NCBI GenBank assembly: GCA_028015205.1
Contig: CM051513.1
Span: 44,520,841 to 44,584,840 of the forward strand
Direction of reading: 5' to 3'
DNA: 64,000 bases
Source of the DNA: Mytilisepta virgata
Lineage: Eukaryota; Mollusca; Bivalvia; Mytilida; Mytilidae
Shown: positions 21,898-32,206 of the stretch, piece after piece
How the letters are laid out: every line of letters begins with the position of its first letter
Position numbering within the stretch: position 1 is the stretch's first letter
Program-made: the position numbers and the translations under genes
The notes under the pieces: generated by a model
Seen by the model: only the letters and a program-made list of their open reading frames with translations
Databases searched by the model: none
Told to the model about the DNA's origin: nothing

Positions 21898-22547
21898 CTA
21901 GAAATACTGTGAGCTATGCTCACTACTTGATACCCCCGCCTTACGTAGCATCATATAAAAAAAGATTCTCTTAAAAGTTTCATCATATTCCATTCAGTGG
22001 CTTAGGAGGAGTTGCGGGTGGCATAATGGAACCCCCTATCACAATGAATGGCATAGTCCATGTGTTGGGGTAAGGTAAACCCTAAATATTGGTCAGATCA
22101 AAATCTAAAATAGGAGGTGCACTACAGCATCATGTAATAAAGATCCTCTGAAAGTTTCATCAAATTCAATTCAGTGGTTAAGGAGGAGTTGCGGATGGCA
22201 TCATGGTACCCCTATCACAATGAATGTCAAATTTATGTTTTGGTATGGATAACCCCAAATATTCATCAGATCAAAATCTAATATAGCTGGTGCACTATGT
22301 CATCATGCTATAAAGATCCTGTGAAAGTTTCATCAAATTCCATACAGTGGTTTAGGAGGAGTTGCGGATGGCATCATGTTACCCTCTATCACATTGAAAG
22401 TCAAAGTCCATGTTTTTTTCCATGGGAAACCCAAAAAATTGGACAAATCAAATTCTAAAATAGGAGGTGCACAATGCCATCATGGGATGAACATTCTCTG
22501 AAAGTTTCATCAAATTCCATTCAGTAGTTTAGGAGGAGTTACGGATA
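21898..22547 (-). mobile_element. Helitron-like element with ~175-bp internal tandem repeats, 5' end missing
   Basis: The minus-strand 3' end reads GTGAGCATAGCTCAC (hairpin) then AGTATTTCTAG followed by T. This is the hairpin plus CTRR plus T pattern of Helitrons. Inside are about 3.6 tandem units of 173-177 bp, marked by AGGAGGAGTTGCGG at 22004, 22181, 22354 and AGGAGGAGTTACGG at 22531. The 5' TC terminus is not seen; a SINE tail begins at 22548. No ORF, so non-autonomous. Confidence 0.65.
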
Positions 22548-22932
22548 CAAATTGAATATTTTTTAAAGCCGAGCAGGCGATATTGCAGCCAATAATACGG
22601 CGAGAACTAATTTGAATGGAAGTGGTTAAGATTTAACATATGTTAAACCAATAGACTAAAAAAAAAGTTTCTTTGTTTAGTTGGAGTTTTACGCAGTTTT
22701 CAGCACATTTGGCTATTTTGCGGCGGCCAGTTTTTATTGGCGGAGGAAGCCGCAGTACCCGGAGAGAACCACAGACCTTCGGCAGGAAAATTGGCAATCC
22801 TTGTCTATTCATATCGGAGTCGAACACACCCCGCCACAGGTAAGATTCGAACTCACAACCTCAGGGTTGACAGGCTAGTGATCAATAGTAGTCATGACGA
22901 ACTACCTAGACCACTCGGTCACCGAGGCCCCC
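22548..22932 (-). mobile_element. tRNA-headed SINE whose tail matches LINE C
   Basis: The minus-strand head has an A-box-like GACCGAGTGGTCTAGGTAG (22902-22920) and a B-box GAGTTCGAATC (22844-22854), a tRNA-derived RNA polymerase III promoter. The body is GC-richer (22690-22830). The 3' end GCTCGGCTTTAAAAAATATTCAAT matches the LINE C 3' end at 19391, apart from one base. It lies between the LINE C 3' UTR and the Helitron-like element. Confidence 0.75.
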
Positions 22933-24120
22933 TTTACAAGTAAGATATGGCAGTATAAACAATAACAAATATCAGACAAAACGTTACAAAACATTTTACA
23001 ATATCACAGACACGCTATCAGATAAGTACAAAAAGTGAAATAAAATCGGTCAGAACATATAACAAATTAAAATTCTGGATAAGGATTATAATCAAGAATA
23101 CAGTCAGACAGACTATATTCTCGAGTATAGTCCCACGTCCTTTAAATATTGTAATATACGGTTGCTGGCAACCTTTCTAACTAGATGTACTGTGAGCAAA
23201 GCTCACAAAGGATACCCCCCGCTTTGCCTTGCCCAGGGTAAAGTTTCATAAGATATTTGCATCAATTTAAGCATACTCATGGTTGCCTTTACTACTCCAA
23301 AACATGATATATCTGTTCATGTTTCGAATGGCTGATGTGGCTTGGGAAGTATAAGTACAGCAAAAATTTTCCTTCATGCACATCTTTGGATGATGTACTT
23401 CCTTTCTGTATAGTTTCGTTGAAATCCATTGAGCGGTCTAGGAGGAGTTGCGCTTACGAGGTTCATATATATTGGATAAGCCAAAAAAATAGAAGTCCAA
23501 TTATCTCCCTTGTGTGATATCAGAAAGCAACGATTTTTCTCCATGCACATCTTTGGATGATGTACTTCCTTTCTGTAAAGTTTCGTTGAAATCCATTGAG
23601 CGGTCTAGGAGGAGTTGCGCTTACAAGATATATGGACAGACAGACAGACAGACGGACAAGGTGATTTCTATATATAGATATATAAATATATCTTTCATAT
23701 TGTTGACTGTGTAGTACCGACAAATAATGTCGCATTTATCTACACAATCAATAAAAAGATGCTGAATACTATGTCGACATTGGCAAGGTATTCATTCAGG
23801 AGGCGGCTCATTCTCTAAAATAAAAGAACGAGTCGTCCTGGTGTGGCCAATGAGACATCTAGTTAAAACAACTTGGTCTCGTCGGCAATTGCCAAAAAAA
23901 GACATTCTTGCCAACAGTTGGCTCTACAGAGTGTAATTTATTGTCTGCAAGTAGATCCCAATGGGACTCTTACAGACCTAAAACATACTGGTAAATTAAA
24001 TGTTTAAAATCAGAGTAAGGCACCGACATATTACTAATGGGTTCATCTAAAGCATTCTTCGCTAAACTATCTACGACTGGGTTTCCCTTTATTCAAACAT
24101 GTTCAGAGATCTCCCAAATC
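22933..24120 (-). pseudogene. LINE C: 5'-truncated LINE, end of ORF2 and 3' UTR, split by a Helitron
   Basis: The minus strand from ~24115 matches the end of LINE B ORF2: NPVVDSLAKNALDEP, NMSVPYSDF, then the CCHC-like C-terminus near 23800-23770. It is interrupted after NMKDIF at 23681 and resumes at 23180 with KVAS..LQYLKDVGLYSRI and the stop at ~23110. The 3' UTR continues to 22933. Several stops and frameshifts occur. The 3' UTR differs from LINE B, so this is a separate subfamily. Confidence 0.8.
23181..23678 (-). mobile_element. Non-autonomous Helitron inserted in LINE C
   Basis: On the minus strand it starts TCTATATATAG after an A and ends TGTGAGCTTTGCTCACA (hairpin) + GTACATCTAG before a T. 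It therefore has the 5' TC, the 3' hairpin about 10 bases from a CTAG end, and insertion between A and T. 498 bp, no ORF. Two internal copies of a ~190-bp unit share CTTCCTTTCTGTA.AGTTTCG and CGGTCTAGGAGGAGTTGCG (23340-23460 and 23530-23625). The interrupted LINE C frame confirms both boundaries independently. Confidence 0.85.
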
Positions 24121-24133
24121 TTTTAATGATTCC

Positions 24134-26090
24134 TTGTTTGGCTCTCGTAGTTCCCGTCTGAGTTCCCCATGTGTTGTTAAGGCGACTGGGAAGATAAAGA
24201 AGTACCGTGCTGCTCCGTCTACTTGGCTGTCTCAACAACCTGGATACAAGTATGTGAAGGATGGTATGAAGGCTCTGATTGTGGTGTTTACGGTGATAGG
24301 TGGCTCGATGATCATCTCAGGTTTCGCCTCCAAGAACGCCCAGGATATTCGCATGTAGAAGACCATTGATCCCGGGAGAACCAACCCACCGACACCCTAC
24401 CAGGTCACGCAAGTTGTTAGAAGAGCCAGGACTACCACCAGTCATGCTCCAACCTCAACTGAAAGCAGCGACTATCGAAGCAAGCAAGTTTGCTTTATTA
24501 ATGGCTATATTTAAGCTTATTTCTGTCTAACCCATGCCCAGCCACCCAGTCTTGCAGAGTTCAAGGCAGCAGCACCGACAACCAGAGCAGACGGCACAGT
24601 CTCCCACAGTCCTGGTCGTCAACCACAAGACGGGCAGTATTTCGTTCGTCGCCGACATGAATGGTTTCATTGGTAATTACATCAAGGTGAGAGCAAAGAT
24701 CCTGTCCGCCGTAGGAAAGTCCTGTGACCTACTACTAGTGAACAGCATGGGAAAAGGTCTCGGGCGAACAGATACCAGAACTGATAGCCCGTCTCCATAG
24801 GAAGGTTGGACTGAAGGTCTACACCAGCAGAGACGCCCGTCTCTCCTATGAGACTTGGTACCAGAACATGTGTATGAATGACAGGGTTGCAGAGTATATT
24901 GCCCATTCAGAAAAGACTGCAAAGGAAAGGTACACAGCACCAGACAGAGCAAAGGCTGCCGAGATTGGGTACCTGTTTGAACGACTGCAGGACATGAAGG
25001 CTCAGGTTAGTAGCAACACACTTTATCAAATTTTCCAGTTTATTCCAGGTGTTGCCTGCACGAATCCACCAGTCGCGATATAAAGAAAAACTCTTACACC
25101 CATAAAGCCAGCTGCAACATACGCCACGGTCAACGATTAACCCGTGGACCCGCAACACGATGAGCCATTGTTGGTGGTACCGTCACTCCCTGCACCTGAC
25201 CCTGAGCCTGCCTTATCTGCATCTATCACACCTGTCAAAAGGAAAAGTATAGTAGAGGCGATCGGTAAGGTTCTTTCTAAATTTACTGATGCCAACATTT
25301 CCAAGACCCCACCAGACAGTGCCAGTGGGCGATCACCAGCGTCATCGCCTAGCAAGTAAACCATAAAAGAGACTGTCCTCTCTCTTTTACAGGACCGGTA
25401 CTGGCCGATAGACATCAAATTCCCCACCCCGACAAAAATTCACGCCGAATTTTCACGTGTCAAAATGGAGACGTGCAAACATCCGTGACCAGCTGGGGTA
25501 CACAAATAAGACCATCATTCATGAACGAGCCGTCGACAAGTTCATGCAGAGGGAAGCCAGGCGACAGAGGGTTACAGTTGCAGTTCGGCCGGTTCCAGAC
25601 GTGGACACCATTCCAGACGCCAAACACCTGCAGACATTGAGCAGTAAGGCCCTGTTCCCGAAGATCTTCAAGCGAGTCCCCATTAACAGACGGCGAAATT
25701 TATCGACATTGGCAACCAAGACAGGATCCGGCAACATATTGACCGACCGTCCTGGCCGAACCATGCCATTTTCAACTCCATCGGCAGAGGAGACCTGGTG
25801 ACCGATACCTTTATCCAGAACGGTTCAGTGTTGTGCGACTATCACGGCAACCAAAAGAGAGCAAGGCGAACCTACCACCAGAAGACAGCAACTACGTGTA
25901 CTTCTTCGTCCATGACTCAAAAAGAAGTTTGAAGCATCGATGGGTCAACAGTACCCTGTTCCCGACATCGAACCATACCTACGACATTTGGGCGGCTCAT
26001 TAACCATTCGGCGAACCTAACCTAACCTGAAGACTCTGCGGTTGGTCCTAGAAGACAGGGTTAATTTGCTGTTCATACAAACAGAGATAT
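24134..26090 (+). pseudogene. Frameshifted gene relic ending in a SET domain
   Basis: A GC-richer region with plus-strand coding segments in changing frames: 24134-24358 (basic, with a possible membrane segment LIVVFTVIGGSMIISGF), 24534-24800, ~24790-25083, 25144-25359 (Pro/Ser-rich), 25457-25801 (basic). The end has SET-domain blocks in successive frames: SIGRGDLVTDTFIQNGSVL near 25780, SNYVYFFVHDSK near 25890, FGRLINHSAN near 25990 and VNLLFIQTEIS near 26065. These match the order of SET lysine methyltransferase motifs (GRG, Y-x-F/Y, GRLINHS). At least three frameshifts; not functional. Upstream parts not recognised; could be one ORF of a mobile element. Confidence 0.5.
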
Positions 26091-27033
26091 CGCACAAACG
26101 GAGGTTAGTTTTTTTATATGTTGTATGGTAAATTAGGGATACACCAAAAGCATTGCCCTTTACAAAGAATGTTCTTTTGAAGAATGGATCTTTTTTCTTG
26201 CCAGCTTTTTCACTTCAACATTTAGCATACAATCAGTCAGGGGATCGACTTGTTTAAATCAGAATTGGTTTGATGCTAATAAATCAGAACTGACCAACGT
26301 GTATGCGTCAGAAATTATTCCGTTGATTTTCGCCGGTTCGAACATATTTCGGAATTTCCGCGTTGTTATTGCTTTCACCAAGATGTTTTAATATTTGAAA
26401 CTTCACTGGACATTGTAGCCATTTAAAACAATTGGAATAGTCAATATGGTTAAGTCTTTTATAGGTTTTATACCTTGTTTTCCTCGAAAATTTGAAACTC
26501 TGCAGAGTCAAAAGTTGTCACAGGAGCTAAATTATTGTAGCTACCATGACTTTTGTAGTTAAAAGTTTGTACTTTTTTTTATTACAAACTTTGTTTTATA
26601 TTGATATTATTAATCATTGTATATATATATATATATCTTGTAATTATTCAGCCTCACACGGGGCGTCTTGATTGACATTAAAACATTTGTTGTTGTTGTA
26701 TTGTATAATCTGTTTCTATGTTTCGTTTCTTAAAGAGTCCAAGAAATGTGTTAATCCAAGGTATCCAACTGAAGCTTAAGGTTAAAGTCGAATTATCATT
26801 TACATATTGAAATGATCATTTTGGTAATTTATGGTCAGGGAGTTCAAGATCACATAGATGAAATCCGCCATCTTGAAGGTGAAGCCAACTGAAGCTCGAT
26901 TTACGAGTTTATTTCTGTCGATGGACGGATGAATTATATTATAACGTCCAGTGGCAACCAGGTGCATCTAAATAATAAATATAACATCCCCCGCCACAAA
27001 TAAGAAATTTACGAAATTTCTCACTGGTTATTG
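26091..27033. other. AT-rich left flank of the large transposon
   Basis: No supported gene. A (TA)n microsatellite lies near 26618-26637. Sequence up to 27033 is host flank of the transposon. Confidence 0.5.
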
Positions 27034-27037
27034 AAAT

Positions 27038-27470
27038 CTACGAAAGCCCATAAGGGACATTTCGAAATTAAAAAAAATATATCTATCTCGCCACGGCGAC
27101 TTGGTATCTCGCCACGGCGACTTACTATCTCGCCACGGCGACTTACTATCTCGCCACGGCGACTTACTATCTCGCCACGGCGACTTCTTATCTCGCCACG
27201 GCGACTTACTATCTCGCCACGGCGACTTCTTATCTCGCCACGGCGACTTACTATCTCGCCACGGCGACTTACTATCTCGCCACGGCGACTTACTATCTCG
27301 CCACGGCGACTTACTATCTCGCCACGGCGACTTACTATCTCGCCACGGCGACTTTCTATCTCGCCATGGCGACTTACTACCTCGCCACGGCGACTTTCTA
27401 TATCGCCATGACAAATTCTGTCCCTTTCCGGAATTGACTTCTGTATTACTCATTATGCACACTTTAGACT
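27038..27470 (+). repeat. Left terminal inverted repeat with 21-bp minisatellite (16 units)
   Basis: Outer 45 bp unique segment (CTACGAAAG to AAATATAT), then about 16 units of 21 bp from 27080 to 27412, then a 58-bp inner segment ending TTTAGACT. Each unit contains the dyad TCGCC-AC-GGCGA followed by CTTAC, CTTCT or CTTTC. Because 21 is a multiple of three, every frame is open, giving artefactual ORFs. Likely transposase binding sites (inference). Confidence 0.95.
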
Positions 27471-28459
27471 TGCGGACTCATATATCATTTCTGGACGTTC
27501 ACGACGTGTGGATCGCTGAAGTTATTTGTACTTTGTAAGAATCAATAACACTTGGAATCGCATTTGAACATTTGGAATTGGTATAACCAGTTATTACAAA
27601 GACCATATACAGTGTTTCCTAATCGAACAAAAATATTATCTACCAAAAAAAATTCTAGTGCTGTTATCATATCAAAGCTTGACCAATAAGTATCAACTTG
27701 CAGCGTTGTATCAACTAAACGACCACTTTACATTAACCAGTCGTCATTTTTAATGTATTTAAACACATCAGTTAATAAATATATATATATATGGAATTGC
27801 CTACAGCATAAGTCGAACAAATGTTTTCATTTTCTTTGCAGGGATTCGGTGAAAAGAATGGGGATCTGTCTTTTTTCCGTTCAAGTTAATCTTAGATAAA
27901 GGCTATTTTTAGAAACAGGGAATATCCCGAAATTACCGTCTTATTTTTGGGTACTCGCTGTATGAAATCAACTCGGATAATTTATGACCGACTACAATGT
28001 AAGAAACTTTCTTTTTATTACTTTTTTATTTTCAAAGTTATTATTTTTATATTATCTAAGCAATGCTTCATCGTTAATTTGATATATTTACGTTAATTGA
28101 TAGTTTTCTTTGTTATAACTTCGGTCAGCACACGCGATGACCCAGATAACGTGCAATTATTGACATTATTCCATCTGTTGATAGATTTACTTTATCTTTG
28201 TAATCTTATAAGTTTTCCGCATTATTAAATCAAAATAATGTTGTTTATCGTTAATTAGTACTTTTGAAGTTTTAATAGCGAAGTAATTATTCATTACTGA
28301 ACATTTATTGAATACGAAACTAGGGCTATGGTATGAGGTACTACGTACCACATATTTCCACTGAGGTCAAAGTTCAGTTCTATTCTTGTATGCTATTTTT
28401 AGTTTTTTTTAATCATGTTTCATAAAAGACTTTGTATTGTATTATTTATTACAGAAAAC
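27471..28459 (+). promoter_or_regulatory. Upstream region of the HECT-like gene
   Basis: About 990 AT-rich bases between the left TIR and the HECT-like start codon. TTATTTATTACAG at 28442-28454 looks like a splice acceptor, so a non-coding first exon further upstream is possible. An AT microsatellite lies at 27777-27792. No firm promoter element identified. Confidence 0.35.
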
Positions 28460-30304
28460 ATGTCCTCATCAGAAGACGAAGAGCACGATAAAAGCAAAGT
28501 TGATCTGAGTAATCTGAGTGATAAGCAAATAGAAATGTATAAGTCGATCCAGAAAAAAATGAAGACATTGGATGGAGAAGGCCATGATGAATCAAGCTCT
28601 GGCACCCAAAGTAAAAAACAACAGCCGCAAAGAAAGAAACGCAAAACAACACATCACTTTGGAAACAAGAACGCATCCAAAGCTTTGCGCAAAATAGAAA
28701 TAGGATGGATGCACAACGGGGCACCAGTAAGAAAAAAAAATGGAGGAGGTACTAGAAAAATCTCACTGGCAAACAATACAAAGGCTGTCACCATACTAGA
28801 AGAAGGCAAAGGGCTTTTCTTCCCCAATGGCAAAACTATTAAAGGGCTTAAAGAAGAAGAATGTGCCTTTCATCTTGACAATTTTAGCCACACAGAAATA
28901 ATTGAACCAGAAGTGACTACACTCGGCAAAATTCATGACACTGTCAAGCCTTCAGGTATATTAAGATTCTATGTAAATTCAAAGGGTCCGTCAATACAAA
29001 TTTGTTCGACAATCAAAAAAACAGGAAGAGCGATGACAGATAATTCATCAGACAGTGACGACGATCTACCAGTCTTTACACCTTCAAAGAAAGAAAGTGC
29101 CACAGCAAGGGTACATACCGTTGATCGAGTCGACACTCCCCAGAGTACAGAGACAATTCAAACTGAAACATATACAGTATTAGGAAGTTACGAACAAGAA
29201 GGTAACACATATTTGTTCATTGACGCCACAAACGACGGTGAACACCGTCCACGAGAACAAGAAAATACTGCTAATACAGGTACTAGTAATCTCTCATCTA
29301 CACTACCTCTAGACATAGCTACGCAACACTCGCCACCACCTACGCTACAGTCATCACCAGTGCCACCTTCTCCTCCACCACGTACGCTACAGTCTTCACC
29401 AGCACCACCTTCTCCTCCACCAATAATAGAAAGAGATGTCAAAAATATCAGACTACGCAGAGTTATGATAGAACAAGACATGATCTCCAACTTCATCGAC
29501 CCAACAATTTTGAACTATGAGTTAAAGTTTAACTTAGTTGATGAAAAAGGAGTTGATGCAAGCGGACTCTCAAGGGAGTCTTACACCACTTTTTGGCTGG
29601 AGTTCATTGAATCGTCCACTAAGGGAGAAGGCGAAAGAATACCATGTATCAAGCCTAGTATGCAGAAAGAAGAATGGAAAGCAATAGGTAGAATACTATG
29701 CAAAGGTTTCATAGACCAAGGTATTTTTCCCTTAAAATTAAGTAAAGCGTTCGCTATTGCTATCATCCACGGCGAGGAAGACTTGCTTAATAGAATGGGA
29801 AATAAAAATATACCTAAACCAGATGAATGTAAATTGGCTATCTTGAATATTGCCAGAAAAGAACTCATACAAACCTCCAAATATGCACTGGACGCAATAA
29901 GATCAACAGCAAAAGATGATCTGGCCTTGAATCTGCCTACTATTGATTCGGTAGAAGCTATGTACTCATCAAAAAACCCCTCAACAAGAAAAGTCATCAA
30001 ACTTTTTGAACCGAAAGAATCGGGAATAGAGCAGGAAAAATGCCTTGGTTACCTAAAGCAAATGATAAAAGGATTTGACAATGCTTCATTGAAGAGATTT
30101 TTGCGTCATGTTACCGGAGCAGATTTGATATGTGTTGACAAAATAGAGGTACATTTCAACAACAGACGTGGGATAAGTAGAATCCCAATAGTTCGCACAT
30201 GTACCCCACTGATTGAGTTATCGACGGCATATACGTCATATACTGACTTCCGTTCAGAATTCCTCAACATCTTGGCTGTGCATCATCCACTAGACATAGA
30301 TTGA
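28460..30304 (+). CDS. Transposon-borne HECT-domain (G2E3-like) protein, 614 aa
   Basis: Start chosen at MSSSEDEEH (28460), just after an acceptor-like TTACAG; an in-frame ATG at 28415 would add 15 hydrophobic residues. Residues 1-75 are acidic then strongly basic (nuclear-signal-like KKQQPQRKKRK). Residues ~92-160 form a conserved block (IGWMHNG...GGGTRKISL...LFFPNGK). Residues ~300-345 are Pro/Ser-rich. From ~350 to the end is a HECT-like fold: FNLVDEKGVDASGLSRE, then EEWKAIGRILCKGF, a C-lobe with FLRHVTGAD and PIVRTCTPLIELSTAYTSY. Cys581 in RTCT sits where HECT E3 ligases carry the ubiquitin-accepting cysteine. The C-lobe ends shortly after, as in many G2E3-like proteins. The frame is intact. 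Ubiquitin transfer is inferred, not shown. Confidence 0.8.
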   Translation: MSSSEDEEHDKSKVDLSNLSDKQIEMYKSIQKKMKTLDGEGHDESSSGTQSKKQQPQRKKRKTTHHFGNKNASKALRKIEIGWMHNGAPVRKKNGGGTRKISLANNTKAVTILEEGKGLFFPNGKTIKGLKEEECAFHLDNFSHTEIIEPEVTTLGKIHDTVKPSGILRFYVNSKGPSIQICSTIKKTGRAMTDNSSDSDDDLPVFTPSKKESATARVHTVDRVDTPQSTETIQTETYTVLGSYEQEGNTYLFIDATNDGEHRPREQENTANTGTSNLSSTLPLDIATQHSPPPTLQSSPVPPSPPPRTLQSSPAPPSPPPIIERDVKNIRLRRVMIEQDMISNFIDPTILNYELKFNLVDEKGVDASGLSRESYTTFWLEFIESSTKGEGERIPCIKPSMQKEEWKAIGRILCKGFIDQGIFPLKLSKAFAIAIIHGEEDLLNRMGNKNIPKPDECKLAILNIARKELIQTSKYALDAIRSTAKDDLALNLPTIDSVEAMYSSKNPSTRKVIKLFEPKESGIEQEKCLGYLKQMIKGFDNASLKRFLRHVTGADLICVDKIEVHFNNRRGISRIPIVRTCTPLIELSTAYTSYTDFRSEFLNILAVHHPLDID

Positions 30305-30369
30305 GTTTGTTCCCACTTTGAAGACGTCAAATTGTGTATACAAATATAGTTTAGTTACATTCTATTCAC

Positions 30370-30755
30370 AGTAAAAGACAGATAGAACACTTGCGTTGAA
30401 GATGTTTAGCAAAATAATAGGTCTTTACTTAGGATAGTATAGAGGTAGTTAAAGATAGAAAGAACACTTGTGTTGATGATGTTTAGTAAAAAAATTAGGT
30501 CTTTGCTTAGGATAGTATAGAGGTAGTTGAAGATAGATAGAACATTTGCGTTGAAGATGTTTAGTAAAATAATTAGGTCTTTACTTAGAATAGTATAGAG
30601 GTAGTAAAAGATAGGTAGAAAATTTGCGTTGAAGATGTTTAGTAAAATAATTAGGTCTTTACTTAGAATAGTATAGAGATAGGAAAAGATATGTAGAACA
30701 TATGCGTTGAAGATGTTTAGTAAAATTATTGGGTGTTTACTTAGTATACTAAATG
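30370..30755. repeat. 77-78-bp tandem repeat downstream of the HECT-like gene
   Basis: About 4.8 units. The block GTTGA.GATGTTTAG recurs at 30395, 30472, 30550, 30628 and 30706. Lies inside the transposon, immediately 3' of the HECT-like stop, in the likely 3' UTR. Confidence 0.85.
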
Positions 30756-31545
30756 TAGACTCTATGTAAGGTAGTGAGGTATCATATCTTTGTATGACTA
30801 TACATTGTTGAAACTTGTATTTAGTTATTTTATGTTTTATACTTTCATTGTAGTGCTTTTAGTGTCTCATTAAAAATTGATCTAGTCAATTTTTATGTAC
30901 CTGTTGATTTTTAATGGAAAACTATAGAATGTTATTATTTAGGATTTTATGGAAAGAGAAGAGATATGGGCAGAAATATTACAATCACAAAGGCAATCAT
31001 ACATAATAATGTAAGAAATGGCAGAAATAATCTACGATCACATCAGGATCTTCAACAAAGTGGAATCCACAGCGATGTGCAAGTGTAGAAAAGCCCAAAA
31101 GATTTAAAACTAGGTGAAAATAACCAAGTATGTGACAGATGGTAATATATCATTAAAGCTAAACTGTGGACAGGTACAAAACCTGCAGTGGGGTTCAACA
31201 TGCTTTTTGGATCCAAATCATCTCCATATCTGTTAGGTCAATGATAGAATTATAAAAAAAAACATATATGAAATACACGATCAAAATCAATTAATAAATT
31301 TTCCAATCCAATATACTAGTAAAAAGAACAGAAACATATAAACAATAAAACAAAGAAATGCATATGTTAAGGATGCTCATAGTTACTGAAAGGTAGCTAA
31401 TGAAAACAAATGAACTCACTGTAGCATCAGGGTGCCAAAACATGACATGGTAGGTGTCACAAAATAGCGAAAATTGTTGAAATCAAATAAATGTGTCCTC
31501 GGCCATTTGTCCAAAGAATCAGTGAGTTAGTAGAATAGATCCCGA
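30756..31545. other. Transposon interior, nothing recognised
   Basis: AT-rich. No supported ORF or repeat. Could contain the polyadenylation region of the HECT-like gene. Confidence 0.4.
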
Positions 31546-31701
31546 ACTTCACGATATTCAAGATCAGATATAGTATATTATACAAAAGTAAAAGTTTAAG
31601 AATGAAAACAGCTAAAATGTGTATACGCATTTTAGCTGTTTTCATTCTTAAACTTTTACTTTTGTATAATATACTATATCTGATCTTGAATATCGTGAAG
31701 T
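31546..31701. repeat. Perfect 74-bp inverted repeat with an 8-base loop
   Basis: Arms 31546-31619 and 31628-31701 are exact reverse complements; loop TGTATACG. A transcript would fold into a 74-bp double-stranded hairpin. The two ORFs that cover it (31457-31708 minus and 31602-31928 plus) share their sequence only because of this symmetry and are not counted as genes. Confidence 0.95.
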
Positions 31702-31959
31702 ACATCAAGTTAATTACCAGACTTGAAACTAATTGTGATAATTTATGTATGGGCGTTTCTAACAGAATGTATCAATATGACCTAAATTTTACACTTCAAG
31801 CATGGTTAGCAATATCTGTGCTCTATATTTATGCAAAATGCATCTTGAGTATTGATTCGTCCATGGTTGTCTATCAGCATGCAGGTGAAATAACCGCAGA
31901 CCTAAATTTTATGGGATTGTTCAAGTAAAGGGTTATGCCATGTACTGACATGACATTGA

Positions 31960-32206
31960 ACAGACGAGATAGTAACTCGCCGAGGGGAGAGAGTAACTCG
32001 CCATGGCGAGATAGTAACTCGCCGTGGCGAGATATAAAGTCGCCGTGGCGAGATAATAAGTTGCCGTGGCGAGATAGTAACTCGCCGTGGCGAGATAGTA
32101 AGTCGCCGTGGCGAGATAATAAGTCGCCGTGGCGAGATAGTAACTCGCCGTGGTGAGATAGTAAGTCGCCGTGGCGAGATAATAAGTCGCCGTGGCGAGA
32201 TAGATA
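31960..32206 (-). repeat. Internal, degenerate array of the 21-bp TIR minisatellite
   Basis: About 12 units with the dyad TCGCC-GT-GGCGA, in the same orientation as the right TIR but more divergent (AACTCGCC variants, one CCGAGGGGA unit, one TTGCC). The right end GAGATAGATA equals the outer end of the TIR array, but flanking TIR sequences are absent. Confidence 0.9.

Noticed and set aside
22844..22920. Functional tRNA gene on the minus strand
   Set aside because: A and B boxes are present, but no complete cloverleaf or acceptor stem; it is the head of a SINE. The same applies to 38302-38364.
26010..26025. Telomere-like CCTAACCTAACC
   Set aside because: Only about three units, in a coding relic; no array.
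27080..27412. CRISPR-like array
   Set aside because: The 21-bp units are contiguous with no unique spacers, and the array sits in the TIR of a eukaryotic transposon.
27028..27538. ORFs of 126-145 codons with repeated SPWRDSK, RHGDLLS or ISPRRLT peptides
   Set aside because: The 21-bp repeat is a multiple of three and free of stops in several frames on both strands; the peptides are artefacts. The same holds at 31874-32249 and 35002-35404.
29188..30000. Minus-strand ORFs of 102 and 139 codons
   Set aside because: Antisense of the HECT-like gene.
31457..31928. Two opposite ORFs with the same ILAVFILKLLLLYN peptide
   Set aside because: Produced by the 74-bp perfect palindrome, not by a gene family.
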